This document shows, one piece after another, positions 47,548 to 57,876 of a stretch of 64,000 nucleotides of DNA. Made by a program: the position numbers and the translations under genes. The DNA is taken from positions 1 through 64,000 of the forward strand of contig ML769732.1 of assembly GCA_009733575.1 (NCBI GenBank), in the 5' to 3' direction. Each line of letters begins with the position of its first letter. Within the stretch, counting starts at the first letter, position 1. This DNA comes from Gymnopus androsaceus JB14 (Eukaryota; Basidiomycota; Agaricomycetes; Agaricales; Omphalotaceae). The notes beneath the pieces are model-generated. The model was given only the letters and a program-made list of their open reading frames with translations. It did not search any database and was not told the DNA's origin.

Positions 47548-48168
47548 TCATAGAGCAACGAAAGCACCGACTAGAGCTCCACCCACCACCGTCACGAAGC
47601 TAGCAGCAGTCACCGGTGCAAAACCTAATGACGGTTTACCAAAAGCACCATTCTTATTCGCCGCTGAAGTTGCTGAAGAAACAGCACTAGTCACCACCGT
47701 GAATTCGTGCCCAGCAAACGAAGTAGCATCGCCACCTGCGCTTCCCGCGAGTGTGATTGCGCTACCGCCTGCACTAGTTACGATAGTGAATATCGACCCT
47801 GCGTCAGCTGTGATAGAAGTATAGTATTTCAGTTCGTCTGTCAATAAGAGGAAGTGAGGAAGACGCACAAGTAACAGTCGCGAATACGCCTGGTGCAATG
47901 GAGGTAGCATCCCCGAATAAAGATATGGCGCCAGATGTAGCATCTCCAAAAACGGAGGCTGCGCCAGATGTAGCGTCTCCGACAACAGAGGTGATATCAC
48001 TGAGAACTAGATGAGAATACCAGTTCAGTATGATAATCCCAGTACTAGGAGGACATTGTTAAACTTACTGTCACGCTCTTCATGATCAATGGCAGCACCA
48101 CGGGCCACAAGAGCCAAGGACGCAACGAGCGCGGCGGTAGCAAAAGCGAATTTGTGGAACATGAACAT
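47548..48168 (-). CDS. Ser/Ala/Gly-rich secreted protein with internal repeats, GPI-like end
   Basis: The start at 48166-48168 gives a signal peptide, MFMFHKFAFATAALVASLAL then VARGAAIDHEERD. After an intron come three near-repeats of about 13 residues: VVGDATSGAAS, VFGDATSGAIS and LFGDATSIAPG. A second intron leads to a part with AGSIFTIVTSAGGSAITLAG. The C-terminus is NKNGAFGKPSLGFAPV followed by a hydrophobic tail TVVGGALVGAFVAL ending at 47548. A small-residue site plus hydrophobic tail fits a GPI-anchor signal. A wall-associated surface protein is inferred; no catalytic domain is seen. Confidence 0.65.
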
Positions 48169-50065
48169 GGTAATTAACGTGAATGAAGTTTGGTTGAATT
48201 TGGTTGAAGAAATAGTTTCGTCCGAGGGGAATGAAAAACGAAAAGAGATTCGAACGAAAAGAAACGAAACGAAAACGGGGTGACCGTTGAAAGAAGAAAA
48301 AGAGCAAATTGGTGAGGTATTCTGTCGCGTTTTCGTTGCTTATATATCCATCTTCACCTTGTCCGCAGTCCGCGCACAGTACAGTACAGCCTCGAGTCGC
48401 ACTGGACGACGTGAAACCGTATTGCCGTATTGCGCTTTCTTCCGTATGTGTCGCATCGCGCTCCACACATGCTAGTGTTTTAAGAACAACTGAATCACGC
48501 ATTGTCGATGAACAACGGCTTTCGTCGTCCAGCGTGTCCTCTTGAAGATAAAATTATTTGAAAAGTCGAGTGCTCCATGGTCGTTGGTAAGTGGGAGTAT
48601 GTACATGGCAGTGCGCAGCGGGCAGGCAGCGGCAAGACTAAACATCGATGCGTACCATTGCATAGCATAGCAATGAACTCTTTGCGTAGTTGAGATCGTG
48701 GATTGGTGTGCCGGTAGGCTTTGGGCTGTGGCTGGCAGAATTTGCCCATTCGGAGTGGTCGAGGAGTCCGAATTAGATTGATTTTGGCGGGAGTTTGAAC
48801 TACTAAAGTGAGCCAAAAGTGGATAGATAAGTAAAAGTAAAAAAAGTCATTCTATGTAGATCCGAATCAAACGTTACCCGTTCAGTTGACTCGGAAGTAT
48901 CGTATCGCTAGACAAAGTTATTCAACATCAGACCCCACCAAGTATCCTAACTAGAAGTCCATAAGTAGTAGCATCGACAAACAGTCCAGAGATGAAAGCA
49001 AAGTCCAGAGTCCGAATGATTCAGAATTCATACCATTATCAAGTGTCCTTCACGCTCCCAGCGCCATCGTCGACAGCCATATCGCAAACAACGTCGATGA
49101 TACTACCCACAGCAAGGATTTAGGTCCCACTAGTACTGCCGCGTTAAAATAGGTTGCACTATTCCCTCCAAAGTTTGACGTTGTCGACGACGAAGGCACT
49201 GCCGTAGCGGTAGCCGTGAACTTAGAGGTTGCCTCTGATGCAGTAGCATTGGCGTCTGCAGAAGCAATTTATGTCCGGTTATAAGAGATGTCCCAGTATG
49301 CTTCGTTACCGGTGCCAATAACGCCATCGATCTGGAGAAGAAGCAGAAAGAGGAATGAGAAAGAAGAAGGAAAGCTCGGAAGGGAAGACTCACGCATTGG
49401 CCTGAACATCCCGTCGCGTTGTATATTGATGGTACGCCAGTCCTATGAGGATGCAATTTCAGTATCGTACAGTAGGAGAAATAACGAGCAAGCTTACCAG
49501 ACGCCAAAAAGAGTGATATCAATGATCAGGTTCTGAGGTTGGAAGTATTCCGAAACGTTACATGCACTTGAAGTATATGCAGCGGTAGGCGTGCCCCAGT
49601 CAGATAGATCCATATATAGTAGCGTTGGATATCGATGTGGGACATCCGAACGCTGTAGAGAGTCGTAAATCGGTTTGGAGGCAAAGGATTGAAGACGTAC
49701 TCACCGGCCAGAACTATATGTAGATCCCGCTCACATCTGTGTCGCGACTACATCTCCTCCGGCCTCTGCTAATCCACTCGCCAAGCTATTCGGTTTGGTC
49801 TCTTGGACAAGTCGAGCAGTTGGTTTCGAGAATGTTACCGGTCTGCAATGTGTCGGAGGCGAGGAAACATCCCGGAGCGGTATGAAAAGCGTATTGGTTG
49901 GAAGGGGGGTTGTTGATCGCCTCGATGATATCTATTTGGCCGGAATTGGGCTACGGGATGTTCCGAGCATCCAGAACGATGGCCAGACCTTTCAAGGGAG
50001 ATCGATGAGCAAAAACTTGGAACAAAAGGTCAGGATAGACGCACGGAACAGCCATATGGGATAGA

Positions 50066-50720
50066 TTTGTAGGCCCGAACAAGCTCCTTCCTTTTTCGGT
50101 ACGTCAGATAACGCCACATGATAGGTCTTCTCCACCTCGCCGCTGACGTTTCTAAGCTGATACCAGGCACAACCGCTCATAACTTATAGTAGTTTAGCTT
50201 AGTGGTTATATTACTACAGCTATGGTGGCTTGTCCTGTAATTTTCTTCTTGCAGCCGGGTTCGATTACTGATGTGTTTGAAAGTAATTTTTTCAAAGAAT
50301 TCTCTTTATGCAACGCTGTGGCTAGCTCTTGTTAGGGAGCTAGTCCAGCGTTGCCAAACGTGCTAGGGGTTCGGGGTTGGGCAGGTTAGTGTTAGGGGTT
50401 AAGCCTATTATGATAGCGCAAAACGAGGCTTTAGAGTGCCCACTGACGACTTCCCGGCTTGGGGGACCCCCCGAGCGTAGCGAGGGAGGGGAGGGAAGCG
50501 GAGGCGGGCCCGAAGTTTTGCGCGCCTCGTGAAAAAAGTGTATTAAGATACTATGGACTTGACATTATACAGTAATAAGTAGCGGAGGGGCAACCGACGC
50601 GCGCGCGAGGAGAAGTTTAATATCTTATCTTCCCAATTTGCATAATCTATCATCACGTTTGCTGTCATGTGGTGTTATCAGCCGTTCCGAAAAAGGAAGG
50701 AGCTTGTTCGGGCCTACAAA
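50066..50720. mobile_element. Non-autonomous inverted-repeat element with tRNA-like core
   Basis: The ends are inverted copies: TTTGTAGGCCCGAACAAGCT at 50066 and its complement ending at 50720. Pairing continues inward for about 60 bases, with ATAACGCCACATGATAGG against ATAACACCACATGACAGC. The element is absent from the same place in the duplicate (near 62370), which proves insertion after duplication, or at least presence/absence between the copies. It has no coding frame. The interior has a GC-rich block GGGGGACCCCCCGAGCGTAG (about 50462). Confidence 0.8.
50190..50292 (+). other. tRNA-like Pol III promoter block inside the element
   Basis: TAGCTTAGTGGTTA (50195-50208) fits an A box and GGTTCGATTAC (50258-50268) fits a B box, at tRNA-like spacing, with a run of six T at about 50287-50292. 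It does not fold into a clean cloverleaf by eye, so it is more likely a tRNA-derived SINE-like piece than a working tRNA gene. Confidence 0.45.
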
Positions 50721-51539
50721 CCCATTGATGGTAATCAGACTAGATCGGGTAGGCATTCTTGAGATATGTCTTTTAAATAACGAACAGAAGCAAAATGAAT
50801 CTCGTACAGAATTCCTGTTCACTACAGGCGCAGAAGGAATATTCGTCGTATCATCCACTCAAATCATACCATGACCAGAATTTAGATTCGACATAAGTCA
50901 AGCTTTGAGAAACGCCAGTACTTTGGTCGACATATGTTAACTTACATGTCCTTAGAACTTTTTTAGTTAGTGCGCGCCACGAAATGAAAAAGCTCATGCC
51001 CCACGTTGTATTATCGACATTATCATAATAATCCCATAAAGCACTTATGATTCGTCCGCTGCTCTGATTTTGAAGCAAGAAACACACCGTAGGATCATCG
51101 AGACTGTCGGAAACAGCCATTTGTCCAGTAAAAGGCGATTGAAAGGAGAGAAGGGACTTTCAGTCATGGTTGAGCGGAGAGAAGACGGAGAAACGGCAAC
51201 AACCGGCGGCAACTAGCGGACTGACGATAAAAGATAAGATCAATAACAAGCAAAAGTGCAAATTTAAGAGTCTTGCTAGGTGAGTCTGTGTTGGTGAGCT
51301 TGTAGTTCTAGTGGACAAGAAGGTAGGAGAGGGCATGCACGCTGGGTCTGTTGAACAATCGTTGGGTGGAGGTATCACAGCCAGTGCCTGGCATTTGGAC
51401 GATTCCTCATACGTTCTTGCTCGTTGGAGTAGATGGGAGTTGGAGGGAGTGTGCGGGGTGATAGCGGCCTTTCGACTGAATTTTCTTCTCCTTTCCCCAC
51501 CTCGTCCCTTAGGGCCACCTTCCCGTCGTTCCTTCCGAG

Positions 51540-52680
51540 TCTCCATGTCCCTTCACTGAGGCTGCTCGGCGCTCGCTAATGCCCACTTCCCAGACATTCA
51601 GTCCCTGCTGGGTTTAATTACCTCTGTTCGCTAATCCACACAAGCCCGAGCAGCTTCTCAACAATGTTCAACAGCCTCAAAACGACGCTCATAAAGCCTG
51701 AAAGAGTTAGCGGATAGAAGGATGCAGACGGTGGGATGAGGCTCGGAGGTTTAGCCCAAGGCTCTGGTACTGAAGAGGACAATAATGAAGTTAACAAGGC
51801 ACCATTTCAAATAACCCACCAGTGCGAGTAAGAAATTGCAATGTTCCTATTGCTATACGAGTGCACTGCACTCTCCTTCTTTTTCTCTATCATGTGTTCA
51901 CCCGCATCGTATCCACCTCTTGCTTACCTCTGCTCATGTCGCATACTCACTATATATCAGTACTCATTCGCTTTGCCTCCTTCCTTCCCATTCTCCTCTT
52001 ATCATTCAGGCTCCTTTCATTCCCGTTCCTTTCCTCCTTCTCCACCTCAGACCGGGCCAATCGTAATGGTGGCGTCGGCAAGGAGCTCCTGGAGACCACT
52101 AGCAGAGATGAGGTTGTGGCGTATTTGGTGGTTGGCGGCATCGGTGTTGGAGTTGTTGGAATTTTGGACGTGCTTTCTGGACTGTTGGCGCTGGCTGTGA
52201 ATAGACGAACAAAGCATAGTATTGCGTCAGGATCGCTCGAACCTATCCTGTACTTTTAGGATGCCACATTTTGGGCGTTGCCTGGCACATCGGATTATGG
52301 AGGAGGGTTTGGATTGGACCGCATTGTTTGGTCTAGTTGAGTGAGCTTGCTGTTGGTCTGGCTCGGACTTGGCATACATGCTTAGAGTCTTGGCTTAGGG
52401 TTCAATCGGCGGTACTTCTTGTTGTTTGTGTGTTTGTTATTCATCGAGGTTTTGCTTCGGTACATCGGCATTGTTCATGGTTTACATCTCGGGCTTTTGG
52501 TTTCATTGATGTTGAGGATCGCACATGTGCTGCAGAGCGAGCTAAGTGAAGTGAAGGTAGGAGTTGGGGTCAGCTGGAGGATGAGGATGAATTGATGGGT
52601 TTGTTCCCCGAATCTCATCGAGTTGACTTTCTTGTGTGCGCGCGCGAAGGGCTGGTGAGAATGAACTGTACCGGTTAGCA
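51540..52680 (+). repeat. Dispersed repeat R1, copy 3
   Basis: Collinear with copy 2. Blocks shared include TCACTGAGGCTGCTCGGCGC (about 51553; copy 1 is similar), GAGGACAATAATGAAG (51775), TCATGTCGCATACTCACTAT (51935) and the TCATCGAGTTGACTT..GCGCGCGCGAAGGGCTGGT end (52616-52656). A frame at 52050-52210 encodes EVVAYLVVGGIGVGVVGILD followed by VLSGLLALAVNRR, a possible membrane helix also traceable in copy 2. Confidence 0.6.
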
Positions 52681-53444
52681 GAGGACTGGGACGTTGTCGC
52701 TTCTCAAATGGAGCGGGCCGGTATGCAAGCTAGGGCTTCAACCCTGCATGCAGCAAGATGCTTCGATTAGTGATCTCTACAATCTATATACCAAAGTCAC
52801 TTCTCATGATTGAACAATTTATTTCCTTCTCGAATCCTAAGAAATATCTATTTCTATACTACTTCTACGAAAAAGTTATCGATTGAAGTAATGTACTTCC
52901 CACAATGTTTCAGTTCAGTCAGACTGAAGCAAGATTACTTATCGGAGTGGGACGTGCCCAACACATACAGTTACCACACAAAAGCCTATTTCAATATCTA
53001 CGTCCGCCTTTTTTACGTTCATTCATCACTATCAGTGATGTCTACAACTGAACGACTGAGCTCATGTGTTCATGTCATCTCAAGCAAGGTTTGATGTAAC
53101 ATGTCGCAAAGAAAGTCAAGGTCAGCGAAGGGCTGGCGAAAAAATGTTCCCACCCTTCCCATCTTACTCTCCAACCACCAGCACACATTGCGACATTATC
53201 TGTGAACCTACTGAAATGGAAATCAACCTTCCTCAACTAGCCCTTACTCGTAAGTCCTTCTTAATTACTCAAGTCTCATTCTCAGTTTCTTTCCACAGTG
53301 ATTCAAGCTCAGAACGTCTAATGGAAATCAGTCAAACATTCCTCAATCCCAAACCTCTTTGTTAAAGTTACAGTCAATGATAAAACAGAGGAAACTAAAC
53401 CCAAGAAAGAGCTCTCTCCACAGTGGAATGAAACTCTGACATTG

Positions 53445-54561
53445 TGTCAGGACTTGGCTCATTTCTCATCCGCTATCCACCCGCTGATGTTTCCCACGCT
53501 TCCTGGCCGTCCGTGGACACTTCCCACGCTTCCTGACCGTCCGCGGATACTTCCCGCACTCATTACCTACATTGCGGGCGCTTTCCATGCTTATTTACCA
53601 TTTATCCTGCCTGCCGGGCACTTCCTACATGTGATTACCACTTATCCTGCCTCCCGGGTGCCTCCCGCACTTGATAGCCATCCATCAGGCCCTCCCGACG
53701 ACTTACACAGCCACCCTACAGTATATAAGTAGACACCCCGAGTCCATGCACCCTAGTCTGTTATTACCATTGTTACCGAATCGATCCCGTTTTGCTCTGT
53801 CTCTGTCTCTGTCTCTCTATTTCTATCTGTTCTAACCAGCTGTGCCTTCCGAGCTCCGTTCGAAGGCCCACTGTCATCTGCATTAACTGCGAGGCTCTGT
53901 CCGTAGATACCAAATCTATGTCCAGAGCTCACTGTCTTCTATCTCTGTTTACAACTTTACAACCAAAGCTCCTCGGGAGCTTCCTATTTGGGTTTTACTA
54001 CCTCTAGAACCTCTGGGACCGTCCGCTTTCACTCAATTCCGTCCGCTCCCACGCTATTTCCATCCGCTCTCACGCTATTCCGTCCGCTCTCACACTATTC
54101 CCATCCGCTTTCACCCTATTCCATCCACTTCCACGCTATTTCCGTCCGCTTTTGCACTATTCCGTCCGCTCCCACGCTATTTCCGCCCGCTTTCACCCTA
54201 TTCCACCCGCTCTCACGCTATTTCCGTCCGCATTTGCTGTATTCCATCCACATTATCCATATTTGGACTTATTACACCTTTTTGGACCACCCCTTCACCC
54301 ATATTCCATCCGCTCCCACTCATTTCTGGTCGTCGGACCACAATACCACCCGCTTCCTCCTGATTACGTCAGCGGGTGGCCCGTACACTGTTCCTTGCAC
54401 CTCTGAGGCTTGTACTGTTCCGTACAACACTCATACTACTGTCCAGACCCACCTTACGGCACGGTTACCCTGGGTGGTCGCATTTGGTCTCCACCTACAT
54501 CTAGGTGCGAGACATTCGGGATACGTTGGTCCGAGATCCGTTTCGTGCACCGGGTCTCACA
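53445..54561 (+). mobile_element. Solo LTR (gypsy-like) in the NLR C2 region
   Basis: Begins TGTCAGGACTTGG, ends GGGTCTCACA, and is flanked on both sides by CATTG (53440-53444 and 54562-54566), a perfect 5-base target duplication. A TATA-like GTATATAAGT lies at 53721. No internal retroelement sequence remains, so it arose by LTR-LTR recombination. Confidence 0.92.
54014..54250 (+). repeat. Minisatellite inside the solo LTR
   Basis: About ten imperfect units of roughly 22 bases built on CCGCTCYCACGCTATTYC. A second, looser repeat around CTTCCTGGCCGTCCGTGGAC lies at 53490-53560. Confidence 0.8.
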
Positions 54562-55425
54562 CATTGTGAGTCACATAAATATTGCAAGAATTTTCTATTA
54601 CCAGACAAGTAATCTCACACCAATCTCACACCACAGTACAATTGCCAGGAACAGGGATCTTTCTGAGGTCAAGATTCATATTCAACTGGTCCATAAATCT
54701 TCATATCACAACAACAAGATTGTTGGAATGTTGATTATCAGTGCCAAGGATCTTTTGAAAAGATGTGAAAATGTTTCATGTGAGTTTCAAATTTTGGATT
54801 TTTGTCAACTAATAAAACATTCTATTATGATAGTTGTTTCTCTCAATCTCTTCAAAGAAAAAGATAAAGAAGACAGTTCCAAGATCAAGGCCACTTTGGA
54901 TGTGGTCCTTGTGAATCAAAGTGTGGATATTGGTGCAGAAGCTCTGAAGGAAATCACAGGAACTGAAACAACAAGGATTCAACATACTCATAAGATTGAT
55001 AAAGCCTTCTCAGCTGTTGATGAGACAGAACCCATTGGCCAAGCTCTGATGGAATTGGGGTCTCCTGTAAATGATGTACTTGACAAAATTGAAAGCTTTG
55101 TAAAAATCATTGATGAAGTCAGCAAGGCAAGCACACCTAGATCTATTGTTTGCTTATATTGATGCCTGTTATAGATTCACCCATTTGCAAAAATTGGTTG
55201 GGCTGTTGTATCATCCTTGTATAAGGTTATTATGTGCTGAATTTCTTGCCCCATTACTTAATGTCCATTCTTACAGGTGGTTCAGCACCAGTGCAAGACT
55301 GACCAGAATGTTATAAATCTGGTGATTAAACTGAAGGAAGCCATCAGTTATGCTGAACTTGCATGGAGTAGCAAAGAAAAGACCCAACATTTGGAGGAAG
55401 CAATCATTATCCTCCTCCAACAAAC

Positions 55426-55788
55426 TATTAGAGTTACGTTCCTAAATAGGAAGTAGCAGCAGTAAGTCCACACAGGACTTAGTAGTAATGATCACACAGA
55501 TCAATGGGGGACAACGGTGTTATTACAGGGTATACAACCTAGGCTTATATACAGTCCTATGTACAAATGATATATCGGGCAAGTGGCTACTGTGTGAATA
55601 CTTGTGGCTACTATGCATATGGCAAGGTGGGTACTACGAGAGAGCAAGTGGATACGGCGAGAGACTGAGTGGAGTCTGCGAGACGATAACAGTGGAGTGC
55701 ATGGGATGGTGATACAAACAAGTGGAGACTACGAGAAAGCGTTCCATGTATAGTTCGATAGAATATATTTACCTTTGATATTCCAACA
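55426..55788 (-). mobile_element. Solo LTR (copia-like) in the NLR linker exon
   Basis: On the minus strand it begins TGTTGGAATATC, a start typical of fungal Ty1/copia LTRs, and ends CGTAACTCTAATA. The duplication CAAAC flanks it (55421-55425 and 55789-55793). Removing it and one duplication restores the conserved reading LLQQTVECCVFIKEYTGHG. Its insertion puts a stop about ten codons into the LTR. Confidence 0.92.
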
Positions 55789-57876
55789 CAAACTGTGGAA
55801 TGTTGTGTGTTTATTAAGGAATACACTGGACATGGATTTTTTGGTATGTAATAGCTGGATATTACAAGGCCTTCCAAAGACTGATTGTTGACAACAGGAA
55901 GAACACTTAGGATTGAAAACAATTCTAAAGTGCAGACTCTGATAGAATCTGTTGAAAAATTACAAAATGCTTTGACAGATGCTGTTACTCTCTACAATGC
56001 CTTTGTCTCCTCACGTATGTCTACCGGGATCAATAACCTGGGTATGTAATAGTTTTATTGCTTTTGATCATTAGACTGAGGGAAAAATGCAGAACTTCAA
56101 AGAAGACTTGCTCCAGATGTAACCGGATATCCAGATCGTGAACCTTGTCTGGAAGGCACTCGTATAAAAGAACAGTGCAAGATAGTTGACTGGCTCTCAT
56201 CTAGTGAAAAGCAGATATTGCTTGTTTATGGTGTTGCTGGCTGTGGGAAAAGTACAGTTGCAACCACCATTGAAAAATATTTCCGTAGCATCCAACGTCT
56301 TGGTGCCTTTATTTGCTTTAAACGGGGCAAAGAATTTAAGGGCAGTATTATCTGCACGCTGGCATACAAACTTGCACTCTTTGACTCTACAATCAACAAA
56401 TATGTGACTGCAGTTGAAGATTCAGATATCTTGAGTGCAACAAGCACTGATCAATTTGAGAAATTGCTCTTACAGCCACTTCAGGCAGCATGGGATGATG
56501 GTGCTTCTTCCCCTTTCATTGTTGTTATTGACTCCTTGGATGAATTTGGAGATCAGAAAGCTCGAGCACCGCTGCTAAGAATTATTTTTGAAATGTTTTC
56601 CAGGCTGCCTAAAAACTGCAGAGTCCTTGTCACTGCACGGGAGGAAAATGACATCATGTCTGCTGTAGAGAGATATAGTAATGCAGTTGATAAGATGCTT
56701 TTGGAACATGGAACTGAAGATAGCCAGAAAGATGTGCTTACATACTTGGAGAAGAGGATGGTTCCACTTTTTGAGGGTATTGAGAATTTGAACAAGAAGA
56801 AAGCATTGGGACTCATGGCTTCTTCTGCCAATGGGCTCTTTATATGGGCTTCTACTGCAGTAGAATTCATAGCTAACCCTCCTCACAAATGCCAGGAGCG
56901 GCTTCAACAGCTACTTGATCAGAAGGGTCAACCTTCTGGTATATACAAACTATATGAGACCGCACTTTTGAATTCTGGACTTGAGTGGCATGAGCAGTCA
57001 GATGAAGATCTTTTTAGATGTATAATGTCAATTTGGGTGACCAGAAAGGATACACTGACTGATGTTGCACTATCATGCTTCATGCCTTCTCAAAATCTTT
57101 GGAAACTTCAAACAGCGATTAGCATGCTAGCATGTCTTATGACAAACTCCAAAGATTCAAGGCCTGGAATAGTATTCATCCATGCCTCTTTTCCAGATTA
57201 CTTGATGTCAGATAAATCAAAAGGCAAGAAATGGCATATTGAATTAGATGATGCCCAGAATTTCATGCTGCAAAGAAACTTTTCAATCATGAAGCAACTG
57301 CATTTTAATATGGCACATTTGACAAACTCATACCTGCCCAATGATCATGTTCATAGTCCAACTGTTGAAGACAGAGTAAAAGGGAATATTTCGCCAGAGC
57401 TTCTGTACTGTTACGAATTCTGGGGAGAACACCTTGCAGATTATCTCACATATATTGTTGAACTGGAAGGACATTCAAGCAAGCGCTCTAAGAAAGAAAT
57501 CATGTCAGCAATGGCTGAATTATCTGATTTTCTGCAGATAAGGTGGTTGTTTTGGGCAGAAGTACTTACTCTGGTCAAAAAAACCAAGCTGATTCTGAGA
57601 AATATTGAGATGGTTAGGAAATGTTTACCTACGGTCAGTATGTTCCCAATGAAAAGTAAAGTAAGTTAATCTAAACATGATATATAGATAATGAGTGGAG
57701 AGAGGAAACAAATAGACTTGATGCATGCTATGTTCAGCCAATTCTTTGAATGCATTGCTCATAGCACACCCCACACATATATTTCTGCACTACCCTTCTC
57801 ATTGCAGCTGTTCCCGAAACTGCCAAAAGAACTTCCAGAAGTCAAGCAATGGGGAATATGGGTAGGGGCAACACAG

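Larger units (their letters stand above)
49050..51040 (-). pseudogene. GH16 glucanase-like, dead copy
   Basis: Copy of the GH16 gene at 61315-62837. It still reads TYVDQSTGVSQSLTYVE, PNSGQIDIIEAINN and the C-terminal LFAIWLSTMALGA with stop at 49050-49052. Lesions are many. The start codon, signal peptide and first exon part are deleted. The first intron donor is GC instead of GT. A TGA lies before VDDTTNIP, and a TAA replaces Tyr in ISYNRT-IASADA (about 49265). An inverted-repeat element sits in the middle. The GH16 motif is GQIDIIE, so the catalytic nucleophile Glu is Gln. It cannot encode an active enzyme. Confidence 0.85.
48540..51400 (+). repeat. Segmental duplication, copy A
   Basis: Collinear and same-strand match to about 60680-63345. 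Shared stretches begin near ATAAAATTATTTGAAAAGTC (48549; ATAAAACTATTTGAGAAATC at 60692) and run past both GH16 copies. They end near GGTATCAC.GCCAGTGCCTG (51370 and 63311). Copy A differs by a ~213-base deletion (around 51040), a 655-base inserted element (50066-50720) and many substitutions. Confidence 0.85.

Noticed and set aside
50190..50292. Functional tRNA gene
   Set aside because: A and B boxes are present but I could not pair a full acceptor stem and anticodon arm.
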